Source: an uncultured Peptostreptococcaceae bacterium (GTDB lineage: Bacteria > Bacillota > Clostridia > Peptostreptococcales > Anaerovoracaceae). From it: a stretch of DNA of 64,000 nucleotides. This document shows positions 9,001 to 16,109 of the stretch, piece by piece (the first letter of the stretch is position 1; each line of letters starts with the position of its first letter). The DNA lies in the NCBI GenBank assembly GCA_910588185.1, contig CAJUQR010000006.1, forward strand, positions 1-64,000, given 5' to 3'. The notes beneath the pieces were generated by a model. It was not told the origin of the DNA and ran no database searches. It saw nothing but the letters and a program-made list of their open reading frames with translations. The position numbers and the translations under genes were made by a program.

Positions 9001-9069
9001 ATGATTTGTCAAAAGCATGAGCGCTACCGAATCATGATAGCTTCCCTTTTTTACAACTGTCTTTAACAT
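6052..9069 (-). CDS. FdrA-YlbE fusion, oxamic transcarbamylase large component
   Basis: A 1005-residue fusion of two proteins that are separate in E. coli. Residues 1 to about 510 match FdrA, a succinyl-CoA-synthetase-like protein, with GASGTGIQE at 198-206. Residues about 541-1005 match YlbE (DUF1116); between them lies a charged lysine-rich linker. In E. coli FdrA, YlbE and YlbF together form oxamic transcarbamylase, which converts oxalurate and phosphate to oxamate and carbamoyl phosphate. The third component homologue is at 13502. AllD, the maker of oxalurate, is directly upstream. The combined length is close to the sum of the two E. coli proteins, and no frameshift is seen, so the fusion appears real. 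Confidence 0.9.
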   Translation of the reverse strand: MLKTVVKKGSYHDSVALMLLTNHISAMDGVSKVSIMMATPANKDIFTQSGLATEELMEATANDMAIVADVSDEDIIDNMMAEIDEFLEEQTADYDLNKETYGVKSWENALKKLPDANLAVISVPGAYAALEAERAIDEGINVFMFSDNVSIEDEKALKEKAHDKGLVVMGPDCGTGIIHGVPIAFTNNVTSGSIGIIGASGTGIQELTTIIDRLGEGVTNAIGVGGRDLNGDIGGITMLDIIDAMEEDDSVKVLIVLSKPPAQQIREKIMDRLSKCTKPVITLFMGEKPTYHEENLYHAYTLSEAANLAVNLLRGNDILTEKTQDCVYKQEELFFEAAQNKTIKAYYSGGTLANEAAMLIKDGLNIDTPPEDIEGYMLQIDGNIVIDLGDDAYTKGKPHPMIDPGKRIECMQNAIEDDSTGVILFDVMLGYGSHEDMAGALIPTIQELREKIGKTGKKLFFVATVCGTDKDFQGYDDAVKKLEDAGVRVCEDNKKACILALKIIGKNIKEVKKEIHKRNLPEITDKRPASVELKRLMSEKPKIINIGLKSFFDVVREFGCEAVQYDWTPPAGGNVKLIKALAFLRSHDKVLQANQEVIAKIVSGQPVLRDNVCAKEVIPELKEGKVILHAGPPVAYENMPDPMQGSCVGAVLFEGWADNESEARRLLESGQITFIPCHHVNAVGPMGGITSPNMAVFVVENITDGNKAYCTMNEGIGKVLRFGAYSKEVIDRLHWMAEVLGPTIGKALRSMEEGLALNPLIAKAIAMGDEFHQRNIAASLVFLKEMAPVICAMEMDKKDKYDVIKFLSDTDQFFLNIMMATGKAIMDGARTIKEGTVVTAMCRNGYEFGIRISGMGDAWFTGPVNTPNGLYFTGYDSEDACPDMGDSAITETVGVGGMAMIAAPAVTRFVGAGGYEDALRTSNEMEEISIDHNPNFIIPTWNFKGTCLGIDACKVVEKGITPVINTGIAHKKAGYGQVGAGTVHPPIECFEKAVLAYAQKLGFEG

Positions 9070-9096
9070 CGCTTTTCATCTCCCTCTTATCACAAA

Positions 9097-10149
9097 TCAG
9101 TCAGCAAATCTGTTTTTATGATCATAGCGGTCAAAATGAATCTGATCACTTATCAAATATTCATATATTTCGTCGACAATCTCAATTCCGCCTGATTTAT
9201 ATGTATCTTCTCTTCTAAGCGCAGCTCTTTCTCCCGGATAATAAACTTTTTTATGACCTTCAACAGGTGTCATTTCTCCAAGTTCGTCACAAACCTTAGA
9301 CATACTTTGTTTAAATTTTTCTATGCCTACAAAACGCTCAGGATCTATGACTATATGAATCTGTCCAAGATTTCTTCCCTCTGACAAATCATGATACATT
9401 GAGCTTACATGTTTCCCAAACGGAACTCCTATAAGTACTCCTGAGAAAACATCTACCATCATCATAAGACCATATCCCTTGGCGCCTGACATGGGTACCA
9501 ATGCATTTACAAGATGTGGATCAGTAACAGGAAGTCCTTTTTCATCAACTGCCCAATCACTTGGAATATCCTGATTATTTGCACGTCTGTCTAAAATCTT
9601 ACCCCAAGCCTGTACTGTAGTTGCCATATCAAACACGACCAATCTTTCATCCGCTGTAGGTGCAGCAAAAGAAATAGGATTAGTTCCGTAGTAAGGTTCT
9701 GTTCCCCCATAAGGAACTGCCATAGGATCTGACTGACAGAAAGAAATTGCAACCAAATCCTGCTTTGCTGCCATTTCTGTATAATAGCCGATAGCTCCGC
9801 TATGAGACATATTTCTAACACCTACTACAGCCACGCCATTTTTTTTGGCCATCTCTATAGCTTTATCCATGGCATATGTAGCAGCCACATATCCGCAAGC
9901 ATTATCTCCTTCAAATATGCCGGAGCAAGGACCTGTCTCTTCCCAGCGGAATCTTGGATTTACTGTGATTCCACCCTTAGCAATTCTTTCTGCATAGTAT
10001 TCAACTCTGACTTCACCATGGGAATGATATCCTCTCTCTGAAGACCAAGTTAAAATTTCAGAAGTAATCTCCGCATGTTCTTCGCTGAGTCCTGCCTGCA
10101 TAAGTTTTTTCTTCATCAAATTTTTTAATTCTTCTCTTAAAAGTTTCAT
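9097..10149 (-). CDS. allD: Ureidoglycolate dehydrogenase (NAD+)
   Basis: A 350-residue member of the malate/L-lactate dehydrogenase-type (LDH2/MDG2) family. It is very similar to E. coli AllD along its whole length: EVRVEYYAERI, the GHSGAI-like MSHSGAIGYY segment with the catalytic histidine, FDMATTVQAWGK, GYGLMMMVDVFSGVL and the C-terminal EIVDEIYEYLISD. It oxidises (S)-ureidoglycolate to oxalurate with NAD+. That step commits the pathway to oxamic transcarbamylase rather than to glyoxylate and urea. It lies 31 bases downstream of allE and 27 bases upstream of the fdrA-ylbE fusion, in one operon. Confidence 0.95.
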   Translation of the reverse strand: MKLLREELKNLMKKKLMQAGLSEEHAEITSEILTWSSERGYHSHGEVRVEYYAERIAKGGITVNPRFRWEETGPCSGIFEGDNACGYVAATYAMDKAIEMAKKNGVAVVGVRNMSHSGAIGYYTEMAAKQDLVAISFCQSDPMAVPYGGTEPYYGTNPISFAAPTADERLVVFDMATTVQAWGKILDRRANNQDIPSDWAVDEKGLPVTDPHLVNALVPMSGAKGYGLMMMVDVFSGVLIGVPFGKHVSSMYHDLSEGRNLGQIHIVIDPERFVGIEKFKQSMSKVCDELGEMTPVEGHKKVYYPGERAALRREDTYKSGGIEIVDEIYEYLISDQIHFDRYDHKNRFAD

Positions 10150-10179
10150 TTTACTTATGCCCTTTTCATATCTTTAAAA

Positions 10180-10962
10180 CTACAGCTGTACATCTCTGTT
10201 ACAGTCTTTGGAATAGATATAAGCAAATTCTTCATCTTTTCCTACGCCGTAACAAGCCTGCGGACAATAAGCGTCCATAAATACATAATCACCTTTCTTG
10301 ATAGGAATCCACTCATCGTCCATACGATACATTCCTTTACCTGAAAGGAAATACATACCATGTTCCTGAATATGTGTTTCAATATATCCATGAGAAGCTC
10401 CAGGTTTAAAGCTTAAAATGTGCATGTTCATATCGAATCCAAGCTCTTTTGGAAGAAAATCAACTATATGACAATTTTCCATACCTTCGTACTCTACCCA
10501 AGGCAAATCGTTAGTATTGCCTACCACCGTATAAGCTTCATATCCGTCAAGTTTTTCATATCTGCGTCTGTATACATATAACTTTGCATCTTCCTTTGAC
10601 TTATTTTCAAATGTAATAGGATTATCTGCCGGTGAATATATATATCCTCCCGCTTTTAATTCTGCTTCTGTATCATTGTTCTTTACTACAAGACTTCCTT
10701 CCATAACATAGAGAAAAGATTCTATACCTTCTCCGCCTATTCCTGTATTGCTTCCTCCTGCATGAGCAGTTACAAGATAATCTGCAAAAGATGCTCCCAT
10801 AGCAGGAGATCCTAAAATCGTAACGTCACAGTCATCATAACCAGGCACTATATTTTTAACCAATCCGTCTGGTTCCAAAATCACATAATTTTCTTTTTTA
10901 ATTACTGACCTTGTCATCAATAATTCTTCTCTGTATCCAAGTTGATCGTTTAAGTAACCCAT
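10180..10962 (-). CDS. allE: (S)-ureidoglycine aminohydrolase
   Basis: A 260-residue bicupin close to E. coli AllE (YlbA). It starts MGYLNDQLGYREELL and ends SYIYSKDCNRDVQL-like, as in the family. Metal ligands are visible in the second cupin as E195, H197 and H201 (ETHIQEH). The manganese enzyme converts ureidoglycine to ureidoglycolate and ammonia. It is the first gene of the main allantoin operon: its promoter and the palindromic operator lie in the 205-base divergent region before the esterase gene. The start follows CAGGAGG. Confidence 0.95.
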   Translation of the reverse strand: MGYLNDQLGYREELLMTRSVIKKENYVILEPDGLVKNIVPGYDDCDVTILGSPAMGASFADYLVTAHAGGSNTGIGGEGIESFLYVMEGSLVVKNNDTEAELKAGGYIYSPADNPITFENKSKEDAKLYVYRRRYEKLDGYEAYTVVGNTNDLPWVEYEGMENCHIVDFLPKELGFDMNMHILSFKPGASHGYIETHIQEHGMYFLSGKGMYRMDDEWIPIKKGDYVFMDAYCPQACYGVGKDEEFAYIYSKDCNRDVQL

Positions 10963-10999
10963 TTTTTTCGTTCCTCCTGAAAAATTTTAATATTTTTTC

Positions 11000-11021
11000 A
11001 AAATCTGGTCAACCAGATTTT
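11000..11021. promoter_or_regulatory. Palindromic operator of the allantoin operon
   Basis: A perfect 22-bp inverted repeat: arms AAAATCTGGT and ACCAGATTTT around a two-base centre. It starts about nine bases past the allE -10 box, so it covers the transcription start region. The TGGT-ACCA core resembles FadR/GntR-family operators, and the only such regulator in the window is encoded at 1148-2155. A degenerate half copy (TCAACCAATTTT) lies at 11140-11151, near the esterase start. Confidence 0.7.
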
Positions 11022-11029
11022 ATATTGCG

Positions 11030-11058
11030 ATTATATTACAATAATTGTTATATTTCAA
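11030..11058 (-). promoter_or_regulatory. Promoter of the allE operon
   Basis: The minus strand has TTGAAA (11058-11053), a 17-base spacer and TATAAT (11035-11030). The palindrome at 11000-11021 lies just downstream. Confidence 0.8.
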
Positions 11059-11096
11059 TACTTTTTTCACATTTTTCTATTTTTTATTAAAATATT

Positions 11097-11124
11097 TTGA
11101 TTTTAAACTTTAATATGTTATACT
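11097..11124 (+). promoter_or_regulatory. Promoter of the divergent esterase gene
   Basis: TTGATT (11097-11102), a 16-base spacer and TATACT (11119-11124), about 44 bases before the start codon at 11168. Confidence 0.6.
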
Positions 11125-11167
11125 ATATACTAGAAATTAATCAACCAATTTTAAAGGATGTGCTAAT

Positions 11168-12019
11168 ATGATAAAGAAAGAAGAATTAATCATATCTAAA
11201 TCTCCATTGACTAAGAATGCTACAATTTATACAAACTGTGACAACAGCATCAAAGCATGCCTTTTGTATTTTCACGGAGGCGGACTGCTTTATGGATGCC
11301 GCGATGATTTACCAAAATATCACCTTATGCGCTTAACCGAAGAAGGTTATGCTGTAATCGCTTTTGACTATCCCCTTGCCCCGAATTTCATGCTTCCTGA
11401 AATATTGGAGGATGTTATTGAATCCATCAATCATTACATCAGCAATTCACATCAATATGTAAGTCATAACTGTCCGTTCTATCTTTGGGGGCGATCATCA
11501 GGAGCATATTTGATACTTCTTGCAGCAACGTCAAGAAAACTTATCGAAGCTCCAAATGGTATAATCTCTTTTTATGGTTACGGTCTTCTCACAGATAATT
11601 GGATTGACATACCCAGTCCTTACTACAATACATTCCCTGCCGTTTCGTCACATATTATAGATAACATCAGCCATGATGCCCGCTTAAGTTCACCGGCAGA
11701 AGAAGGCTTTCCTATCTACGTTTACGCAAGACAAAGCGGCAAATGGCCTAAGTTCTTTTACAATGACCGCATAAAATACTTATATTCCATGTATTCTCTC
11801 CGCACATGCAGCAAACTGCCTGCGCCTCTTTTTTGCGCTCACAGCATTGGAGATACTGATGTTCCGTATTCTGAATTCACAGAGCTATGTAATAAATTTT
11901 CGGCATCAAAATTTATTGCACCGGGTCAGATTCATGATTTTGACAGAATGGAGTCTTCTAATGTCACAAAAAATCTTTTTGATTCTGTCATAAGTTTTCT
12001 CAATCTGCATACACCTTAG
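11168..12019 (+). CDS. Alpha/beta hydrolase (HSL/acetylesterase-like)
   Basis: A 283-residue alpha/beta hydrolase with HGGG (36-39) as oxyanion loop, GRSSG (108-112) holding the likely nucleophile S110, and a late D (IGDTD) and H (QIHDF) completing a triad. The N-terminus shows no signal peptide, so it is probably cytoplasmic. It is transcribed divergently from allE, sharing its control region, and its 3' end overlaps the converging allB end by 20 bases. The substrate is unknown; the position suggests a side role in the island, for instance hydrolysis of an ester or amide intermediate, but nothing in the sequence proves this. Confidence 0.8.
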   Translation: MIKKEELIISKSPLTKNATIYTNCDNSIKACLLYFHGGGLLYGCRDDLPKYHLMRLTEEGYAVIAFDYPLAPNFMLPEILEDVIESINHYISNSHQYVSHNCPFYLWGRSSGAYLILLAATSRKLIEAPNGIISFYGYGLLTDNWIDIPSPYYNTFPAVSSHIIDNISHDARLSSPAEEGFPIYVYARQSGKWPKFFYNDRIKYLYSMYSLRTCSKLPAPLFCAHSIGDTDVPYSEFTELCNKFSASKFIAPGQIHDFDRMESSNVTKNLFDSVISFLNLHTP

Positions 12020-13379
12020 TTACAAGCCTTCCATATCCTTTTTTGCCGACAATCTGTCCATCTTTTGCGATTATATTTCCGCGGACCATGGTCATTGTCG
12101 GCATTCCCTTACCTTTTCTTCCTATAAATGAAGAAATCTTGTTCAAATAATACAGGGAATCTGATGTTATCTCCCATTCTTTATCAGGATCTAAAATCAC
12201 TATATCTGCATCAAATCCCGGCTTTATATCGCCTTTTCTGCCATATAATCCAAAAGCTTTAGCAGCTTTCTTTGACATTACGTCAGCCAATATTACAGGA
12301 GAGATATTCCTCTTTATACAGCCTTCATAGAATACTGACTGAACAACGGTCTGCAATCCACTCATTCCGCCCCATGGGTCAAAAGCGTTCTTTATAGGCT
12401 TTCCATCTATCTCCACATATTTTTCATCATAAGTGGCAGGCGAATGATCGCTTCCTATTCCGCTGAATGTCCCATCAATTACATAATCCCATAATTTTTC
12501 CATGTCCTCACGGCTTCTAAGAGGCGGAGCACACTTATACAAAGCTCCGTTATTTATTAAGTCCTCTTTGGTCATCATCAAATAATGGGGGCAAGTCTCA
12601 GCAGTAATGTCATACCCCTCTTTTTGAGCTTCTTTTATCTTTTGTGCTACATCAGGACTGCTCACATGGCAAATATGTGTTTTGCATCCTGTTGACTTGG
12701 CAAGCTCGATAACTGCAACGGTTGCAACCATTTCTGCTGCTACAGGTCTTGATTCAAGATATCCTCGCCAGTCAGTCTTTCCATCTTTTTTCATCTTACT
12801 TTCAAGCCAATTTATCATGGCAAAGTCTTCACAATGAAATCCGGCACGTCCTCCAAACTCTTTAACAACTTTCATTGCTTCATATACCTGACCATAATTC
12901 AGCGGAGAGAATCCCGGTGCAGTAGGACTTACAAAAGATTTAAAAGCAACACAGCCTTTGTCATTTTGTCCTTTTAAATCTTCTATATTTTCCGGTATCA
13001 TACCGCCCCACAAAGCATAATCAATATATGCACTGTCTTTTACTGAACTTATTTTATTGTCAAAAGATTTTTCATCTACAAGCGCCGGTTCATTTTGAAT
13101 TGGCATATCTATTACAGTTGTAAATCCGCCTGCCGCTGCTGCTGCAGTTCCATGCTCGTAATCCTCCCGCCATTCATATCCCGGTTCATTAAGATGTGCA
13201 TGCGTATCAATAAATCCGGGAAAAACATATTTCCCAGATGCATCTATAACTTGTTTTGCTTGTCTTTCCTCGCCATCCGAAAGAATTTCAGATATCTTGC
13301 CGTCTTTTATGCAGATACTTCCGCGTAAAATCCTTTCAGGTGATACTATATTTCCATTTTTTATAACTATATCAATCAT
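12000..13379 (-). CDS. allB: Allantoinase
   Basis: A 459-residue cyclic amidohydrolase of the allantoinase/dihydroorotase class. Visible metal-site residues are H60 and H62 in DTHAHLNEPG, K147 (the lysine that is carboxylated in the family), H182 and a later HVSS, with the aspartate in GIGSDHSP. It hydrolyses allantoin to allantoate. The ATG at 13379 is chosen because it lies seven bases after AGGAGG, whereas the ATG at 13385 is only one base from it. It is in the same orientation as allE but separated from it by the esterase gene, so it has its own promoter. Dihydropyrimidinase is the alternative; context favours allantoinase. Confidence 0.9.
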   Translation of the reverse strand: MIDIVIKNGNIVSPERILRGSICIKDGKISEILSDGEERQAKQVIDASGKYVFPGFIDTHAHLNEPGYEWREDYEHGTAAAAAGGFTTVIDMPIQNEPALVDEKSFDNKISSVKDSAYIDYALWGGMIPENIEDLKGQNDKGCVAFKSFVSPTAPGFSPLNYGQVYEAMKVVKEFGGRAGFHCEDFAMINWLESKMKKDGKTDWRGYLESRPVAAEMVATVAVIELAKSTGCKTHICHVSSPDVAQKIKEAQKEGYDITAETCPHYLMMTKEDLINNGALYKCAPPLRSREDMEKLWDYVIDGTFSGIGSDHSPATYDEKYVEIDGKPIKNAFDPWGGMSGLQTVVQSVFYEGCIKRNISPVILADVMSKKAAKAFGLYGRKGDIKPGFDADIVILDPDKEWEITSDSLYYLNKISSFIGRKGKGMPTMTMVRGNIIAKDGQIVGKKGYGRLVTKVYAD

Positions 13380-13435
13380 TTCCATACCTCCTGTTTGTTT
13401 TATCTATTTATGATAAACTGCCGGTCTGACTTGAC

Positions 13436-13464
13436 TTGCATGTTTTTTTCTGCTCTGATATACT
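13436..13464 (+). promoter_or_regulatory. Promoter of the DUF2877 gene
   Basis: TTGCAT (13436-13441), a 17-base spacer and TATACT (13459-13464), about 38 bases before the start at 13502. Confidence 0.55.
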
Positions 13465-13501
13465 CTCTTATATAAAATTACGTTCAAAAAGGTAGCGCTC
13501 T

Positions 13502-14368
13502 ATGAATTATAAAATTACAAAGGCTTCTTGCTTTGCCCTTTCAATATTAAAAACTTGTTCCATAGCTTCGGTTCACTCAATATACAGAAACACAATAAAT
13601 CTTTGCTTTAAGTTCCAAGGAAAGAATATAGTTCTATCTTTACAAACATCTGATACAGTTCTTTCTCCTGTCTCTTTAATTACAAATCTTAGCGAAAAGC
13701 AATTCAGAGAGCTCCCAATTTCTAAGGGCGATGCTGTAATAATAAAAGAACACTATATTTTCATAAATTCATCAGTACCTGAAGCCATATTCTTTTCTGC
13801 TGAAGATATAAGTACTTTTGACTTAAAACTCAAGTCTGAGCTGCCAAAATCTGAAATATCTGACCTCATATATAAACTTCACGATGCTATAAAAACATCT
13901 GAATTAAATGGATTTGACTCCTTATTTGCTGACAGACAAGCTCCTTCGCCGGTTCTTGATAACGCAAAAGCCATAATAAATACAAGTTCTTTTGCGCTTT
14001 CACAATATAACTGGGAAAAGGCCGCATCGGCTCTCAGCAGTTTAATCGGGCTTGGAATAGGTCTAACTCCAAGCGGTGACGATTTTCTCTGCGGAGTTCT
14101 TGCAGGAATTCATTTTCTTAATGCAAGCTCTCATCCCTTTTCTTCTATACTGCGAGAGAAAATTTCTCTTCACGTTGATGACACCAACCTTATAAGCAGT
14201 ACTTTTTTGCTGTGTGCCATAAACGGTCAATTCAGCCTGCCTATAACTAAACTTCCTAAAATGAAATCTTCTAGTTCAATAATGTCTGCGTTTAAAAAAA
14301 TCGGACATTCTTCGGGTATAGACAGTCTGTGCGGAATTTACTATATTTGCAGCAAATTCCCTGTTTAA
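13502..14368 (+). CDS. DUF2877 protein (YlbF/AllH-like oxamic transcarbamylase component)
   Basis: A 288-residue protein of the DUF2877 family, recognised from the GLGIGLTPSGDDFLCG signature at 183-198. E. coli YlbF belongs to this family and is the third component of oxamic transcarbamylase with FdrA and YlbE. Here the FdrA and YlbE parts are fused in one gene 4.4 kb away on the other strand, while this component is divergent from allB. The start follows AAAAAGG. The first 150 residues are poorly conserved to the eye, so the assignment rests mainly on the signature and on context. Together with 6052-9069 it completes the enzyme set. Confidence 0.85.
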   Translation: MNYKITKASCFALSILKTCSIASVHSIYRNTINLCFKFQGKNIVLSLQTSDTVLSPVSLITNLSEKQFRELPISKGDAVIIKEHYIFINSSVPEAIFFSAEDISTFDLKLKSELPKSEISDLIYKLHDAIKTSELNGFDSLFADRQAPSPVLDNAKAIINTSSFALSQYNWEKAASALSSLIGLGIGLTPSGDDFLCGVLAGIHFLNASSHPFSSILREKISLHVDDTNLISSTFLLCAINGQFSLPITKLPKMKSSSSIMSAFKKIGHSSGIDSLCGIYYICSKFPV

Positions 14369-14390
14369 TAGCCATTTGTTTGTATAAAAA

Positions 14391-14413
14391 AGAGCTGCCG
14401 CCCGGGCAGCCCT
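14391..14413. terminator. Bidirectional terminator
   Basis: A hairpin with GAGCTGCC and GGCAGC-type arms, flanked by A-rich and T-rich tracts on both sides. It serves the converging DUF2877 and amidohydrolase genes. Confidence 0.8.
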
Positions 14414-14425
14414 TTTATTTTAGTT

Positions 14426-16093
14426 TTATCTTTCGAATATGATTCTGCCATCAACCATGGTCAAATCAGCCTTTAAATTTTTTAAATCTTCCGTATCTAT
14501 AGTAGTCAAATCATCGCTTAACACTACCAGATCAGCTACCATTCCCGGTTCTAATGTTCCTTTATAAGACTCTTCGCCGTTGAGAATAGCACCATTTACA
14601 GTCATCATGCGAATAGCATCATCTATGCTGATTGATTCTTCTGTTCCCAGGCAGTATCCTCTGATTCCCTTTCTGGTAACTGCTGAATACATACCCCAGA
14701 ATGGATTTACATCTGCACATGGCATATCAGTACTCATGGAACATATTACGCCTGCTTCCATATAAGATTTAAGCGGAAGGAATGACACCTGCTTATCCTT
14801 TGGAAGCAAGTCGTCATATCCGTCAGCCTCACCATATATGAAAGAGCCTTGAACCGATACCATAATTCCAACTTCGCTCATCTTTTTCAATGTCTCTTCT
14901 GTTGGGTAATAAGCGTGAATAATGTAATGTCTATGTTTTCTAGGATTTGCTTTTATAGCTTTATACATAGCGTCTACGGCTTTGTCGATTGCAATGTCGC
15001 CCATAACATGGATGCCTACGTTCCAGCCTGCATCATGAGCAGTTTTTACGTATTCATCAAGCTTATCTATATCCAGTCTCAACTTAACTTCACGAGGAGC
15101 ATCATCACCTTTATACGGCCATGACTTAAATGCTGTACCTGAAGTCAAACCTCCGTCAATAGCCATCTTCAACGCAGTATAACGAATCCACTCGTTTCCG
15201 TATCCTGAAGCAAAATTATAGCTGTCTATCAATTTACTCAATTGTTCATCATCTTGCTTCAAAGTAAATCCATACCAGTTAGGCATCAAATCAATTCTGC
15301 AAGTAAGCTCTCCTCTTTCAAGAATATTATGATATGCTTTACATACGGTAGTACTTACTCCAGGCTCTGTAACGCTGGTAATTCCATATTCTTTATACTT
15401 ATCCATGGCTGTCAAAATTGACTTTTCCATAAGTTCTACAGAAGGTTCTCCGCTTCCTGCACCAAACTCATCGGAGCCAAAAGGACCTGTCATAACTTCA
15501 CGTACCAACAAAACTGCGTTTCCTCTCAACACACCTGTAGGTTCTCCTGTTATAGGATCTTTTTCAATTTCTCCTCTTTCAGGATCAGGAGTATCAACAG
15601 TAATTCCGGCAAGCTCAAGGGCAAGGCTGTTTACTGTACAAGCGCCAAATATTCTTTCAATTACAATCGGATTCTTTACTGATGCTTTATCAAGGTCATC
15701 TCTATTTGGAGCTCTGTTTTCTACAAACTGAGACTCAATAAAGCTAGCTCCTTGAAGCCATCTTCCTTCAGGAAGTGTTTCAGCCTTTTTCCTTACAGTT
15801 TCAATAAGTTCATCAATACTGCTTATACCGAATACAACTACTCCATCGTACATAAGTCCGGCTTCCCAGATGTGGTTATGTCCGTCATTTATACCAGGAA
15901 TAAGTGATTTTCCTTTTAAGTCAATTATTTTTGTATCAGAACCGACAAACTCCTTAATCTCCTCATCAGTTCCTACTGCCAAAACCTTATTTTCTTTTAC
16001 TGCAATTGATGAAAATACATCATTTTTTTCATTTACAGTATGTACTTTCCCATTACAGAAAACTACATCTGCTATATTATTGATTTGTAACAT
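14426..16093 (-). CDS. Amidohydrolase family 3 (YtcJ-like) metal-dependent hydrolase
   Basis: A 555-residue amidohydrolase of the YtcJ/amidohydrolase 3 group. Candidate metal-site residues are in INDGHNH near residue 70, in IHVMGDIAIDKA, in the RHYIIHA segment, and in STDMPCADVNP; the C-terminal GTLEPGMVADLVVL strand closes the second domain. No signal peptide is seen, so it is cytoplasmic. It is 16 bases downstream of an NhaC-type antiporter gene, making a two-gene operon, with a PucR-type regulator gene upstream on the same strand. The family acts on N-acyl or cyclic amide bonds, but the substrate cannot be read from the sequence. A link with nitrogenous-compound uptake and hydrolysis is an inference from neighbours. 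Confidence 0.85.
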   Translation of the reverse strand: MLQINNIADVVFCNGKVHTVNEKNDVFSSIAVKENKVLAVGTDEEIKEFVGSDTKIIDLKGKSLIPGINDGHNHIWEAGLMYDGVVVFGISSIDELIETVRKKAETLPEGRWLQGASFIESQFVENRAPNRDDLDKASVKNPIVIERIFGACTVNSLALELAGITVDTPDPERGEIEKDPITGEPTGVLRGNAVLLVREVMTGPFGSDEFGAGSGEPSVELMEKSILTAMDKYKEYGITSVTEPGVSTTVCKAYHNILERGELTCRIDLMPNWYGFTLKQDDEQLSKLIDSYNFASGYGNEWIRYTALKMAIDGGLTSGTAFKSWPYKGDDAPREVKLRLDIDKLDEYVKTAHDAGWNVGIHVMGDIAIDKAVDAMYKAIKANPRKHRHYIIHAYYPTEETLKKMSEVGIMVSVQGSFIYGEADGYDDLLPKDKQVSFLPLKSYMEAGVICSMSTDMPCADVNPFWGMYSAVTRKGIRGYCLGTEESISIDDAIRMMTVNGAILNGEESYKGTLEPGMVADLVVLSDDLTTIDTEDLKNLKADLTMVDGRIIFER

Positions 16094-16109
16094 TTTGCTT
16101 TCCTCTTAT

